From an uncultured Alcaligenaceae bacterium (GTDB taxonomy: Bacteria > Pseudomonadota > Gammaproteobacteria > Burkholderiales > Burkholderiaceae_B), in contig CALEQZ010000006.1 of assembly GCA_937908115.1 (NCBI GenBank), positions 1 to 64,000 on the forward strand: a DNA stretch of 64,000 nt, read 5' to 3'. Made by a program: the position numbers and the translations under genes. Below are positions 24,173-33,052 of this stretch, in pieces (within the stretch, counting starts at the first letter, position 1; every line of letters begins with the position of its first letter). The notes under the pieces were generated by a model. It saw only the letters and a list, made by a program, of their open reading frames with translations. It was not told the DNA's origin and did not search any database.

Positions 24173-25351
24173 ATGAATATCCCCGGACTGAGCTTCGATC
24201 TGGGCCAGGACATCGACATGCTGCGCGATGCGGTGCGTGAGTTTGCCCAGGCCGAGATCGCGCCGCGCGCGGCCGCGATCGACCGCGACGACCAGTTCCC
24301 CATGGACCTGTGGCGCAAGCTCGGCGGGCTCGGGCTGCTGGGCATCACCGTCCGGGAAGACTACGGCGGCACCAATATGGGCTACCTGGCCCACATGGTG
24401 GCGATGGAAGAGATTTCGCGCGCCAGCGCGTCGGTGGGCCTGTCCTACGGGGCGCACTCCAACCTGTGCGTCAACCAGATCCACCGCAACGGAACCGAGG
24501 CGCAAAAGCGCAAGTACCTGCCCGGCCTCGTGTCGGGCGAAAAAATCGGCGCCCTGGCCATGAGCGAACCCGGCGCGGGATCGGACGTGGTCAGCATGTC
24601 GCTGCGCGCCGACAAGCGCGGCGACCGCTACGTGCTCAACGGCACCAAGATGTGGATCACCAATGGGCCGGACGCCGACGTATTGGTGGTCTACGCCAAG
24701 ACCGACCCTGAGGCCCGGCAGCGCGGCATTACCGCCTTCCTGGTCGAGAAGAGCTTTCCGGGCTTTTCGGTGGCGCAGAAGCTGGACAAGCTGGGCATGC
24801 GCGGCAGCCATACCGGGGAGCTGGTGTTCCAGGACTGCGAAGTACCGGAAGAAAACGTGCTGGGCGAGGTCAACGGCGGGGTCAAGGTGCTGATGAGCGG
24901 CCTGGACTACGAGCGCGCCGTGCTGGCCGCCGGCCCGGTGGGCATCATGCAGGCCGTGATGGACTGCGTCGTGCCCTACATCCACGAGCGCAAGCAGTTC
25001 GGCCAGCCGATCGGCGAATTCCAGCTCATCCAGGGCAAGATCGCCGATATGTACACCGCCCTGCAGGCCTGCCGCGCCTACCTGTATGCCGTAGGCAAGA
25101 ACCTGGACCGGCTGGGCGCCGGCCACGTGCGGCAGGTGCGCAAGGACTGCGCCGCGGTCATCCTGTATTGCGCCGAAAAGGCCACGTGGATGGCCGGCGA
25201 AGGCGTGCAAATATTGGGGGGCAACGGCTACATCAACGAGTACCCCACCGGCCGGCTGTGGCGCGACGCCAAGCTTTACGAAATCGGCGCCGGCACCAGC
25301 GAAATCCGCCGCATGCTGATCGGCCGGGAACTCTTCGGCGAAACCGCCTAG
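24173..25351 (+). CDS. liuA: Isovaleryl-CoA dehydrogenase
   Basis: FAD-dependent acyl-CoA dehydrogenase (392 residues) that oxidises isovaleryl-CoA to 3-methylcrotonyl-CoA in leucine degradation. Typical segments are GLLGITVREDYGG, AMSEPGAGSDVVSM, TKMWITNG and the C-terminal ILGGNGYINEYPTGRLWRDAKLYEIGAGTSEIRR. Glu247 in DYERAVLAAGP lies at the position of the catalytic base of isovaleryl-CoA dehydrogenases rather than the common C-terminal Glu, which favours liuA. AAGGAGG precedes the ATG. It starts the liu operon. Confidence 0.95.
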   Translation: MNIPGLSFDLGQDIDMLRDAVREFAQAEIAPRAAAIDRDDQFPMDLWRKLGGLGLLGITVREDYGGTNMGYLAHMVAMEEISRASASVGLSYGAHSNLCVNQIHRNGTEAQKRKYLPGLVSGEKIGALAMSEPGAGSDVVSMSLRADKRGDRYVLNGTKMWITNGPDADVLVVYAKTDPEARQRGITAFLVEKSFPGFSVAQKLDKLGMRGSHTGELVFQDCEVPEENVLGEVNGGVKVLMSGLDYERAVLAAGPVGIMQAVMDCVVPYIHERKQFGQPIGEFQLIQGKIADMYTALQACRAYLYAVGKNLDRLGAGHVRQVRKDCAAVILYCAEKATWMAGEGVQILGGNGYINEYPTGRLWRDAKLYEIGAGTSEIRRMLIGRELFGETA

Positions 25352-25433
25352 CCAGCGGCGCTACGATAGCGCCAGGCTGGACGGCCCGCCGTGCGCGGGC
25401 CCGCGGCCGCCCCATTCATCAGGAGTACGAATC

Positions 25434-26615
25434 ATGTCTGATCCCGTCGTCATCGTTTCCGCCGCCCGCACCCCCATGGGCGGCATGCTGGGCAGCCTGT
25501 CCAGCCTGGCCGCGCACGAACTCGGCTCGGTGGCCATCAAGGCCGCGGTCGAACGCGCCGGCATCGAGCCCGGCCAGGTGCAGGAAGTCATCATGGGCAA
25601 CGTCCTGCAGGCCGGCCAAGGACAGGCGCCGGCGCGCCAGGCCGCGCTGGGCGCGGGGCTGCCGCTGGGCGTGTCGTGCACCACCATCCACAAGGTCTGC
25701 GGCTCGGGCCTGAAGGCGGCGATGCTCGCGCACGACCTGCTCACCGTGGGCAGCGCCGACGTCATCGTGGCCGGCGGCCAGGAAAGCATGAGCAACGCGC
25801 CCTACCTGCTGCCCAAGGGCCGCCAGGGCTACCGCTACGGCCACGCCACGGTCTACGACCACATGGCGCTCGACGGCCTGGAAGACGCCTATGACCGCGG
25901 CAAGGCCATGGGCGTGTTCGCCGAGGATTGCGCCGCCAAGTACGGCTTTACGCGCGAGGAGCAGGACGCCTATGCGCTGGAATCGCTGCGCCGGGCCCGC
26001 GCCGCCACCGAGGACGGCAGCTTCAAGTGGGAGATCACCCCCGTGACGGTGGCGGGCCGCAAGGGCGAAACCGTGGTCGATACCGACGAAGCGCCGCAAA
26101 AGGCCATGCCAGAAAAAATCCCCACGCTCAAGCCCGCGTTCAAGAAGGACGGCACGGTGACCGCGGCCAATTCGTCGTCGATTTCGGACGGCGCCGCCGC
26201 CCTGGTCATGATGCGCGCCTCCACCGCCGAGAAGCTCGGCGTGCAGCCGCTGGCGCGCGTGGTCGCGCATGCCCAGCACGCCCAGGAACCTTCCTGGTTC
26301 ACCACCGCGCCGGTCGGCGCGTTGCGCAACCTGTTTGCCAAGACTGGCTGGAAGGCCGAAGACGTAGACCTGTACGAGATCAACGAGGCCTTCGCGGTCG
26401 TGACCATGGCCGCCATGCGCGAGCACAACCTACCCCACGAAAAGGTCAACATCCACGGCGGCGCCACTGCGCTGGGTCATCCCATCGGCGCCTCGGGCGC
26501 GCGCCTGGTCGCCACGCTGCTGGGGGCGCTGCGCAAGACCGGTGGCAAGCGCGGCGTGGCCACGCTGTGCATCGGCGGCGGCGAAGCGGTGGCCATGGCG
26601 ATAGAGATGCTGTGA
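25434..26615 (+). CDS. Acetyl-CoA C-acetyltransferase (thiolase)
   Basis: Thiolase of 393 residues. Catalytic residues are in place: Cys89 in KVCGSGLKA, His in GGATALGHPIGASGAR (about 349), and the second Cys in CIGGGEA. The NEAFAV motif is also present. It probably cleaves acetoacetyl-CoA, the end product of leucine degradation after HMG-CoA lyase, to two acetyl-CoA. AGGAG lies upstream of the ATG. It is placed between liuA and liuB in the liu operon, where many relatives carry another order. Confidence 0.95.
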   Translation: MSDPVVIVSAARTPMGGMLGSLSSLAAHELGSVAIKAAVERAGIEPGQVQEVIMGNVLQAGQGQAPARQAALGAGLPLGVSCTTIHKVCGSGLKAAMLAHDLLTVGSADVIVAGGQESMSNAPYLLPKGRQGYRYGHATVYDHMALDGLEDAYDRGKAMGVFAEDCAAKYGFTREEQDAYALESLRRARAATEDGSFKWEITPVTVAGRKGETVVDTDEAPQKAMPEKIPTLKPAFKKDGTVTAANSSSISDGAAALVMMRASTAEKLGVQPLARVVAHAQHAQEPSWFTTAPVGALRNLFAKTGWKAEDVDLYEINEAFAVVTMAAMREHNLPHEKVNIHGGATALGHPIGASGARLVATLLGALRKTGGKRGVATLCIGGGEAVAMAIEML

Positions 26616-26622
26616 GGCGGCC

Positions 26623-28230
26623 ATGCCGGTGATCGCCTCGCGCATCAATCCCCGCTCGCAAGCGTTCGCCGACAATGCGCGGGCCATGCAGGCGCTGGTC
26701 GACGACCTGCGCGTGCAGCTGGCCCGGGCGGCGCAGGGCGGCAGCGAACAAGCGCGCGCCAAGCACGTCGCGCGCGGCAAGCTGCTGCCGCGCGAGCGCG
26801 TCGAGCGGCTGATCGACCCGGGCAGCCCCTTCCTGGAGCTGTCGCCGCTGGCCGCGCACGGGATGTATGACGACGAGGCGCCCGGCGCCGGGCTGATCAC
26901 CGGCATCGGCCGCATCGCCGGACGGCCATGCGTGATCGTGTGCAACGACGCCACGGTCAAGGGCGGCAGCTATTACCCCATGACGGTGAAAAAGCATCTG
27001 CGCGCGCAGGAGATCGCCGCGCAGAACCGGCTGCCCTGCATCTACCTGGTGGATTCCGGCGGGGCCAACCTGCCGCGCCAGGACGAGGTCTTTCCTGACC
27101 GCGACCATTTCGGCCGCATCTTCTACAACCAGGCCAACATGTCGGCGCAGGGCATCGCCCAGATCGCCGTGGTCATGGGCTCGTGCACGGCCGGAGGGGC
27201 CTATGTGCCGGCCATGAGCGACGAGTCCATCATCGTGCGCAACCAGGGCACCATCTTCCTGGGCGGCCCGCCGCTGGTCAAGGCCGCCACCGGCGAAGAG
27301 GTCAGCGCCGAGGACCTGGGCGGCGGCGACGTGCACACGCGCCTGTCCGGGGTGGCCGACCACCTGGCGAGCAACGACCTGCACGCCCTGAAGCTCGCGC
27401 GCGATTGCGTGGCTCGCCTGAACCGCCCGGCGCGGCAGCCCGTGGACCTGGCCCCGGTCGAGCCGCCGCGTTACGACCCGCGCGAGATCGGCGGCATCAT
27501 CCCCGCCGATACGCGCAAGCCCTACGATGTCCGCGAGGTCATCGCGCGCATCGTCGACGGCTCGCGGTTCGATGAGTTCAAGGCGCGCTTCGGCACCACG
27601 CTGGTCACGGGCTTTGCCCACATCCACGGCATGCCGGTGGGTATCGTCGCCAACAACGGCATCCTGTTTTCGGAATCGGCGCAGAAAGGCGCGCACTTCA
27701 TCGAGCTGTGCGCCCAACGCAACATCCCGCTCGTCTTCTTGCAGAACATCACCGGCTTCATGGTCGGGCGCAAGTACGAAAACGAAGGCATTGCGCGCCA
27801 TGGGGCGAAGATGGTCACGGCCGTGGCCACCGCCGCGGTGCCCAAGTTCACGGTCATCATCGGTGGGTCGTTCGGCGCGGGCAACTACGGCATGTGCGGC
27901 CGGGCGTTTTCGCCGCGGCTGCTGTTCATGTGGCCCAACGCGCGCATATCGGTGATGGGTGGCGAGCAGGCCGCCAGCGTGCTGGCCACGGTCCGGCGCG
28001 ACGGCATCGAAGCGCGCGGCGGCAGCTGGCCGGCCGAGGAAGAAGAAGCCTTCAAGGGGCCGATACGCGCCCAGTACGAACACCAGGGGCATCCCTATTA
28101 CGCCACGGCGCGGTTGTGGGACGACGGAATCATCGATCCGGCCGACACGCGGCGCGTGCTGGCGCTGGGGCTGGCTGCCGCGCTCGAGGCGCCGGCCGGG
28201 CAGACGCGTTTCGGCGTGTTCCGCATGTAG
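26623..28230 (+). CDS. liuB: Methylcrotonyl-CoA carboxylase, carboxyltransferase subunit
   Basis: Beta subunit of 3-methylcrotonyl-CoA carboxylase, 535 residues. It transfers carboxyl from biotin to 3-methylcrotonyl-CoA. The acyl-CoA carboxyltransferase fold is spread over the whole length, with YYPMTVKKHLRAQEIA, LVDSGGANLPRQ, GSCTAGGAYVPAMSDE and NGILFSESAQKGAHFIELC. The last, FSESA, is the MCC-type beta-subunit signature. The ATG is 7 bases after the thiolase stop and liuD follows after 14 bases, so translation of the operon is tightly linked. Confidence 0.96.
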   Translation: MPVIASRINPRSQAFADNARAMQALVDDLRVQLARAAQGGSEQARAKHVARGKLLPRERVERLIDPGSPFLELSPLAAHGMYDDEAPGAGLITGIGRIAGRPCVIVCNDATVKGGSYYPMTVKKHLRAQEIAAQNRLPCIYLVDSGGANLPRQDEVFPDRDHFGRIFYNQANMSAQGIAQIAVVMGSCTAGGAYVPAMSDESIIVRNQGTIFLGGPPLVKAATGEEVSAEDLGGGDVHTRLSGVADHLASNDLHALKLARDCVARLNRPARQPVDLAPVEPPRYDPREIGGIIPADTRKPYDVREVIARIVDGSRFDEFKARFGTTLVTGFAHIHGMPVGIVANNGILFSESAQKGAHFIELCAQRNIPLVFLQNITGFMVGRKYENEGIARHGAKMVTAVATAAVPKFTVIIGGSFGAGNYGMCGRAFSPRLLFMWPNARISVMGGEQAASVLATVRRDGIEARGGSWPAEEEEAFKGPIRAQYEHQGHPYYATARLWDDGIIDPADTRRVLALGLAAALEAPAGQTRFGVFRM

Positions 28231-28244
28231 GAAGGGCGGCTTTC

Positions 28245-30275
28245 ATGTTCGACACTTTGCTCATCGCCAACCGCGGGGAAATCGCCTGCCGCATCGCGGC
28301 AACCGCGCGACGCATGGGACTGCGCACGGTCGCCGTCTATTCCGACGCGGACGCCCAGGCCGCGCACGTGGCCGCCTGCGACCAGGCCATCCGCATCGGC
28401 GAGGCCGAACCGCGCGCAAGTTACCTGCGTGGCGACGCCATCCTGGCGGCCGCGCGGGCCGCAGGCGCCCAGGCCATCCACCCGGGGTATGGCTTCCTGT
28501 CCGAGAACGCCGACTTCGCGCGCGCCTGCGCCGAGGCCGGCATCGTTTTCGTCGGCCCGCCCGTGCAGGCGATCGCCGCCATGGGCGACAAGGCGGCGGC
28601 CAAGGCCCTGATGGCGCAGGCCGGCGTGCCGCTGGTGCCCGGCTACCATGGCGAGGACCAGGATCCTGCGCGCCTTGCGCGCGAGGCCGATGCGATCGGC
28701 TACCCGGTGCTGATCAAGGCCAGCGCCGGCGGCGGCGGCAAAGGCATGCGCGTCGTGCAGTCGCCCTCGGAGTTCGCGGACGCCTTGCAGTCCTGCAAGC
28801 GCGAGGCGGCCGCCAGCTTCGGCGACGATCGCGTGCTGATCGAGCGCTACCTGCAGCGCCCCCGCCACATCGAAATCCAGGTCTTTGCCGACGCACACGG
28901 CAATTGCATCCACCTGTTCGAGCGTGACTGTTCGGTGCAGCGCCGGCACCAGAAGGTGATCGAGGAAGCGCCCGCGCCTGGCATGACCGCCGAACGCCGC
29001 CAGGCCATGGGCCAGGCCGCGGTGGCCGCCGCGCGCGCCGTTTCCTACGTGGGCGCGGGCACGGTGGAGTTCATCGTCGAGCCCGACGGCCGCTTCTACT
29101 TCATGGAGATGAACACGCGGCTGCAGGTCGAGCATCCGGTCACGGAAATGATCACCGGGCTGGACCTGGTCGAATGGCAGCTTCGCGTGGCCGCCGGCGA
29201 GCCGCTGCCCCTGCCGCAGGATGCGCTGCGCATAGCCGGCCACGCGATCGAAGCCCGCATCTATGCTGAAAACCCCGACAGCGGATTTTTGCCCTCGACC
29301 GGCACGCTGGCCTATCTGGGACTGCCCGCGCACACCGCCTTTGCCAATGGCGACGTGCGCATAGATGGCGGGGTGCGCGCCGGCGACACGATATCGCCGC
29401 ACTACGACCCGATGATCGCCAAGCTCATCGTGCGCGGCGCCGACCGCGATGAGGCCCGCGCGCGCATGCTGCAGGCGCTGGCGCAAACCCATGTCGCGGG
29501 CGTGCATACCAATGCGGCGTTCCTGGCGCGGCTGATGCGCGACGAGGCCTTTGCAACCGCCGACCTGGACACCGGGCTGATCGACAGGCGGCGCGACTCG
29601 CTATTGCCGTCACCCGGGCCGGCAGCGCCCGAGACACTGGCCCTGGCCGCCGCAGGCGTGCTGGCGCAGGAAGACGCCGACGAACAGGCGCTACGCCCGC
29701 CGGCGCAATCGCCCTGGAATGTGCGCGACGGCTGGCGCGTGGGCGGCAGCTACCGACGCGAGCTGGATTTCCTGGACCACGACACCCCGCGCAGCGCGGT
29801 GTTGGCGCGTTGCGGCGAACACTGGACGCTGGATGCCGGGTCGGGCCCACAGCCCTTCGCCTGGCAGGCTGAGCCGGCCGGCACGGGCGGGCGTGCCTGG
29901 CGCGTCTCGCTGGCCCTGGACGGACGGCGCATAAGAGGCACGGTGGTGCTGCACGACGAACACGTCCACGTCCATGCCGACGGCGGCCATGCCGTGCTGC
30001 GCCTGCATGACCCGCTTGCGCATTCGGCAGACGAGGACGTCGGTCACGAAGGCGACCTGGCCGCCCCCATGCCGGGCAAGATCATCGCCATCGCGGTGCA
30101 GCCCGGCCAGACGGTCTCGCGCGGCCAGCCGCTGCTGGTCATGGAAGCCATGAAGATGGAGCACACCATCGCCGCGCCGACAGACGGCGTGGTCGACGAG
30201 GTGTTCTACGCCGTCGGCGACCAGGTGGCCGAAGGCGCGGCGCTGGTATCGCTGCAGCCGAAGGCAGCCGGCTGA
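28245..30275 (+). CDS. liuD: Methylcrotonyl-CoA carboxylase, biotin carboxylase and carrier subunit
   Basis: Alpha subunit of 3-methylcrotonyl-CoA carboxylase, 676 residues. Order: biotin carboxylase domain (MFDTLLIANRGEIACRIAATAR to about 450) with ATP-grasp loop ASAGGGGKGMR and MNTRLQVEHPVTE; MCC-specific linker; C-terminal biotinyl domain with EAMKMEH, biotinylated Lys637. ATG 28245 is the family start. With liuB it forms the full enzyme. Neither a methylglutaconyl-CoA hydratase (liuC) nor an HMG-CoA lyase (liuE) follows; the next gene faces it. Confidence 0.96.
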   Translation: MFDTLLIANRGEIACRIAATARRMGLRTVAVYSDADAQAAHVAACDQAIRIGEAEPRASYLRGDAILAAARAAGAQAIHPGYGFLSENADFARACAEAGIVFVGPPVQAIAAMGDKAAAKALMAQAGVPLVPGYHGEDQDPARLAREADAIGYPVLIKASAGGGGKGMRVVQSPSEFADALQSCKREAAASFGDDRVLIERYLQRPRHIEIQVFADAHGNCIHLFERDCSVQRRHQKVIEEAPAPGMTAERRQAMGQAAVAAARAVSYVGAGTVEFIVEPDGRFYFMEMNTRLQVEHPVTEMITGLDLVEWQLRVAAGEPLPLPQDALRIAGHAIEARIYAENPDSGFLPSTGTLAYLGLPAHTAFANGDVRIDGGVRAGDTISPHYDPMIAKLIVRGADRDEARARMLQALAQTHVAGVHTNAAFLARLMRDEAFATADLDTGLIDRRRDSLLPSPGPAAPETLALAAAGVLAQEDADEQALRPPAQSPWNVRDGWRVGGSYRRELDFLDHDTPRSAVLARCGEHWTLDAGSGPQPFAWQAEPAGTGGRAWRVSLALDGRRIRGTVVLHDEHVHVHADGGHAVLRLHDPLAHSADEDVGHEGDLAAPMPGKIIAIAVQPGQTVSRGQPLLVMEAMKMEHTIAAPTDGVVDEVFYAVGDQVAEGAALVSLQPKAAG

Positions 30276-30367
30276 TCCGGCGCGACCGCGGCCGCGCGCG
30301 CAAGCCTTGCCGGGCCGGGGCCGCGCCGCGTGGCGGACAGGGCCCCCGGGTCCAGGCCGCGCGCAGA

Positions 30368-31558
30368 CTAGCGGCGCTGCTGCGCCACGGCTTGGTCGAG
30401 CATCTCGAGCATGCGCTCGACTTCCTGCTGCGTGACGTTGAGCGCCGGCATGAAGCGCAGCAGGTTGGGGCGCGGCGCGTTGAGCAGCAAGCCTTCGGGC
30501 GAGAGCGCGCGGGCGCGCTCGACGATGGCCGGGGCGTCATCACGGTCGAGCACCAGCGCCCGCAAGAGGCCACGGCCGCGCTCGCCCTTCATGCCCCATT
30601 TGCCGGCGAGCGACAGCAGCCCTTCGGAGAGCTGGGCCGCGCGCGCCTGCACCGACTCCAAAAAGCCCGGCGCGGTCAGCGCATCGAATACGGCCACGCC
30701 CACCGCGGCCATCAAGGGATTGCCGTTGTAGGTGCCGCCTTGCTCGCCATGGGCGAAGACGCTGGCAGACTCACGCGCCAGCAGCGCGGCCAGCGGCACG
30801 CCGGCGCCTATGCCTTTGCCCAGGGTCATGATGTCGGGCTCGATGCCAGCCTGCTGGTAGGCAAACAGCGTGCCGGTGCGTCCCATGCCGGTCTGCACTT
30901 CGTCGACGATGAGCAATAGCCCCTGCTCGCGGGTCAGCTCGCGCAGCGCGCGCAGGAAATCTTCCTCTGCCGGCACGACCCCAGCCTCGCCTTGCACGGG
31001 CTCGAGCATGACCGCGACCGTGCGGTCGTCGATCAGCGCCCGCACCGAATCCAGGTCGTTGAGCCGCGCCTTGGGAAATCCGTCGACCTGCGGCGCGAAC
31101 ATGGTGTCCCAGCCGGGCTTGCCCGACGCCGACATGGTGGCAAGCGTGCGGCCATGAAAGCCGTGCTCGAAGGTAATGATCTTGTACGCGCCGTCGCGGT
31201 GCACGCGGCCGTACTTCCGGGCCAGCTTGATCGCGCCCTCGTTGGCCTCGGCGCCACTGTTGGCGAAGAACACGCGGTCAAAGCACGAAGCGCCGGTCAG
31301 CCGCTGCGCCAGCTCGATCGAAGGCAGGTTGTAGAAGGCGGGCGACGGATTGACGAGCAAGGCGCCCTGCTGGGCGAGCGCGCGCGTGACCGGCTCCGGG
31401 CAGTGGCCCAGGCAGTTGACCGCCCAGCCCTGGACGAAGTCCAGGTATCGCTTGCCGGCATGGTCCTCCAGCCACGAACCTTGGCCTCGCACGAAGGCGA
31501 GGTCCGGGCGCTGGGTGATTTCCATGAGGGCTTGGACGTTCAACTGGCTGAATTCCAT
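30368..31558 (-). CDS. Class III aminotransferase (acetylornithine-type)
   Basis: PLP-dependent aminotransferase of 396 residues. Lys248 in MTLGKGIGAGVPLAA is the PLP lysine; NSGAEANEGAIK and FHGRTLATMSASG are the usual phosphate and cofactor segments. Residue pattern resembles acetylornithine/ornithine-type enzymes (argD), but it is not next to arginine genes. Its neighbours are amidohydrolases and an amino acid ABC transporter, so a catabolic transamination is as likely. The start is ATG 31558. It is divergent from the N-carbamoyl hydrolase gene. Confidence 0.9.
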   Translation of the reverse strand: MEFSQLNVQALMEITQRPDLAFVRGQGSWLEDHAGKRYLDFVQGWAVNCLGHCPEPVTRALAQQGALLVNPSPAFYNLPSIELAQRLTGASCFDRVFFANSGAEANEGAIKLARKYGRVHRDGAYKIITFEHGFHGRTLATMSASGKPGWDTMFAPQVDGFPKARLNDLDSVRALIDDRTVAVMLEPVQGEAGVVPAEEDFLRALRELTREQGLLLIVDEVQTGMGRTGTLFAYQQAGIEPDIMTLGKGIGAGVPLAALLARESASVFAHGEQGGTYNGNPLMAAVGVAVFDALTAPGFLESVQARAAQLSEGLLSLAGKWGMKGERGRGLLRALVLDRDDAPAIVERARALSPEGLLLNAPRPNLLRFMPALNVTQQEVERMLEMLDQAVAQQRR

Positions 31559-31761
31559 GACGGTACCTGATAGCGGGAAGTAAGCGCCGGCGGCGCAATT
31601 TGCGAAGTATGCCCAAAAATCCGCCGCGCGCGGACGCGCCGTGATACCGCCGTGACCGGATCCGGATTCACCGGCCGCTGGCGCGCACGCTGCCGGATCC
31701 TGTCTAATACACGCCGGACGGCGCCTTGCCTTTCGTCCCGGCGCATCAACCCATCCTGCCC

Positions 31762-33015
31762 ATGCCTTCATCCAACACCGCTCTGGCCCAACGCGTGCTC
31801 GATTGGGCCGACGCGCTGGCCGAACATACCGACGAACCCGGCCGGCTGACCTGTGCCTACCTGACCCCGGCGCATCGCGCGACGGCCGACCGGCTGCACG
31901 AATGGATGCTCGCCTGCGGCTTTGATTCGGTGCGCCGCGATGCGGTCGGCAACGTCATCGGGCGCTACAACGCGGCGCCCGGCGCAGTCGCGCCCGCGCT
32001 GGTGGCCACTGGCAGCCATTACGACACGGTGCGCAACGGCGGCCGCTATGACGGCAGGCTGGGCATCCTCGCGCCCATGGCAGTCGTGGCTGGCCTGCAC
32101 GCCGAAGGGCGCCGGCTGGCCTTCGACCTGGAAGTCGTCGGCTTCGCCGAAGAGGAAGGCCTGCGCTTTGGCGGCTCGTTCATGGGGTCGTCGGCCTACG
32201 CCGGCTGCTACGACACCGCAATGCTCGACCTGCGCGACCGCGACGGGGTCATCCTGCGCCAGGCCATGCTCGAGGCGGGCCTCGATCCCGCCCGCATCCC
32301 GCAGGCCGCGGTCGATGCCAGGCGGCTGCGCCATTACTTCGAGATCCATATCGAGCAAGGCCCGGTGCTACTCGAGCGCGGCCTGGCCCTGGGCGTGGTC
32401 ACCAGCATCGCGGGCTGCGTGCGCAGGCACCTGGTGCTGGAAGGTCAGGCCGGCCACGCCGGCACCACCCCCATGGACATGCGCCGCGATGCGGCGGCAG
32501 CCGCCGCCGAGATCGTGCTGGCCGTCGAAAGGCGCTGCAGTGGCGTGCCGGGACTGGTCGGCACCGTCGGCATGCTGGAAGTACCTGGCGGCTCGGTCAA
32601 TGTGATCCCCGGCCGCTGCGAGCTGTCGCTGGATGTGCGCGCCGGCGAAGACGCCGTGCGCGACGCGGCGCTGGTGGACCTGGAGCGCGAGATCGCCGCG
32701 ATCTGCGAGCGCCGCCGCGTCGCCTGGCGCCTGGAAGAAGTCATGCGGGCCGCAGCCGTGCCGTGCAGCGAAGACGGCCGGCGCCGCTGGCGCGACGCCC
32801 TGCAGGTGCTGGGCCACGAGCCCTTCGAACTGCCGTCGGGCGCCGGCCACGACGCCATGGTCATGGCCCGCGTCGCGCCGATCAGCATGCTGTTCGTACG
32901 CTGCGGCAACGGCGGCGTCAGCCACAACCCGGCCGAGACGATCACCGCCGAAGACGTGGAGGCGGCATTGTCGGCCGCCCGCCGCTTCCTGGAAGACCTC
33001 GACCAGTCGGCCTGA
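31762..33015 (+). CDS. M20-type Zn-dependent hydrolase (N-carbamoyl-L-amino acid hydrolase / allantoate amidohydrolase family)
   Basis: Binuclear metal amidohydrolase of 417 residues. Ligands His86 and Asp88 sit in GSHYDTV, Asp97 in GRYDGRLG, the Glu pair in FAEEEGLRFGGSFMGS and His in EIHIEQGP. The HIEQGP motif and GAGHDAM near the end identify the AllC/HyuC branch, which hydrolyses N-carbamoyl or ureido groups. ATG 31762 follows the family start. It would release a free amino acid plus CO2 and ammonia, giving a substrate to the adjacent aminotransferase, though this chain is inference. Confidence 0.92.
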   Translation: MPSSNTALAQRVLDWADALAEHTDEPGRLTCAYLTPAHRATADRLHEWMLACGFDSVRRDAVGNVIGRYNAAPGAVAPALVATGSHYDTVRNGGRYDGRLGILAPMAVVAGLHAEGRRLAFDLEVVGFAEEEGLRFGGSFMGSSAYAGCYDTAMLDLRDRDGVILRQAMLEAGLDPARIPQAAVDARRLRHYFEIHIEQGPVLLERGLALGVVTSIAGCVRRHLVLEGQAGHAGTTPMDMRRDAAAAAAEIVLAVERRCSGVPGLVGTVGMLEVPGGSVNVIPGRCELSLDVRAGEDAVRDAALVDLEREIAAICERRRVAWRLEEVMRAAAVPCSEDGRRRWRDALQVLGHEPFELPSGAGHDAMVMARVAPISMLFVRCGNGGVSHNPAETITAEDVEAALSAARRFLEDLDQSA

Positions 33016-33052
33016 GCACGGGCGGCAGCGGCGCCTTCCGGCACTTGGCCGC

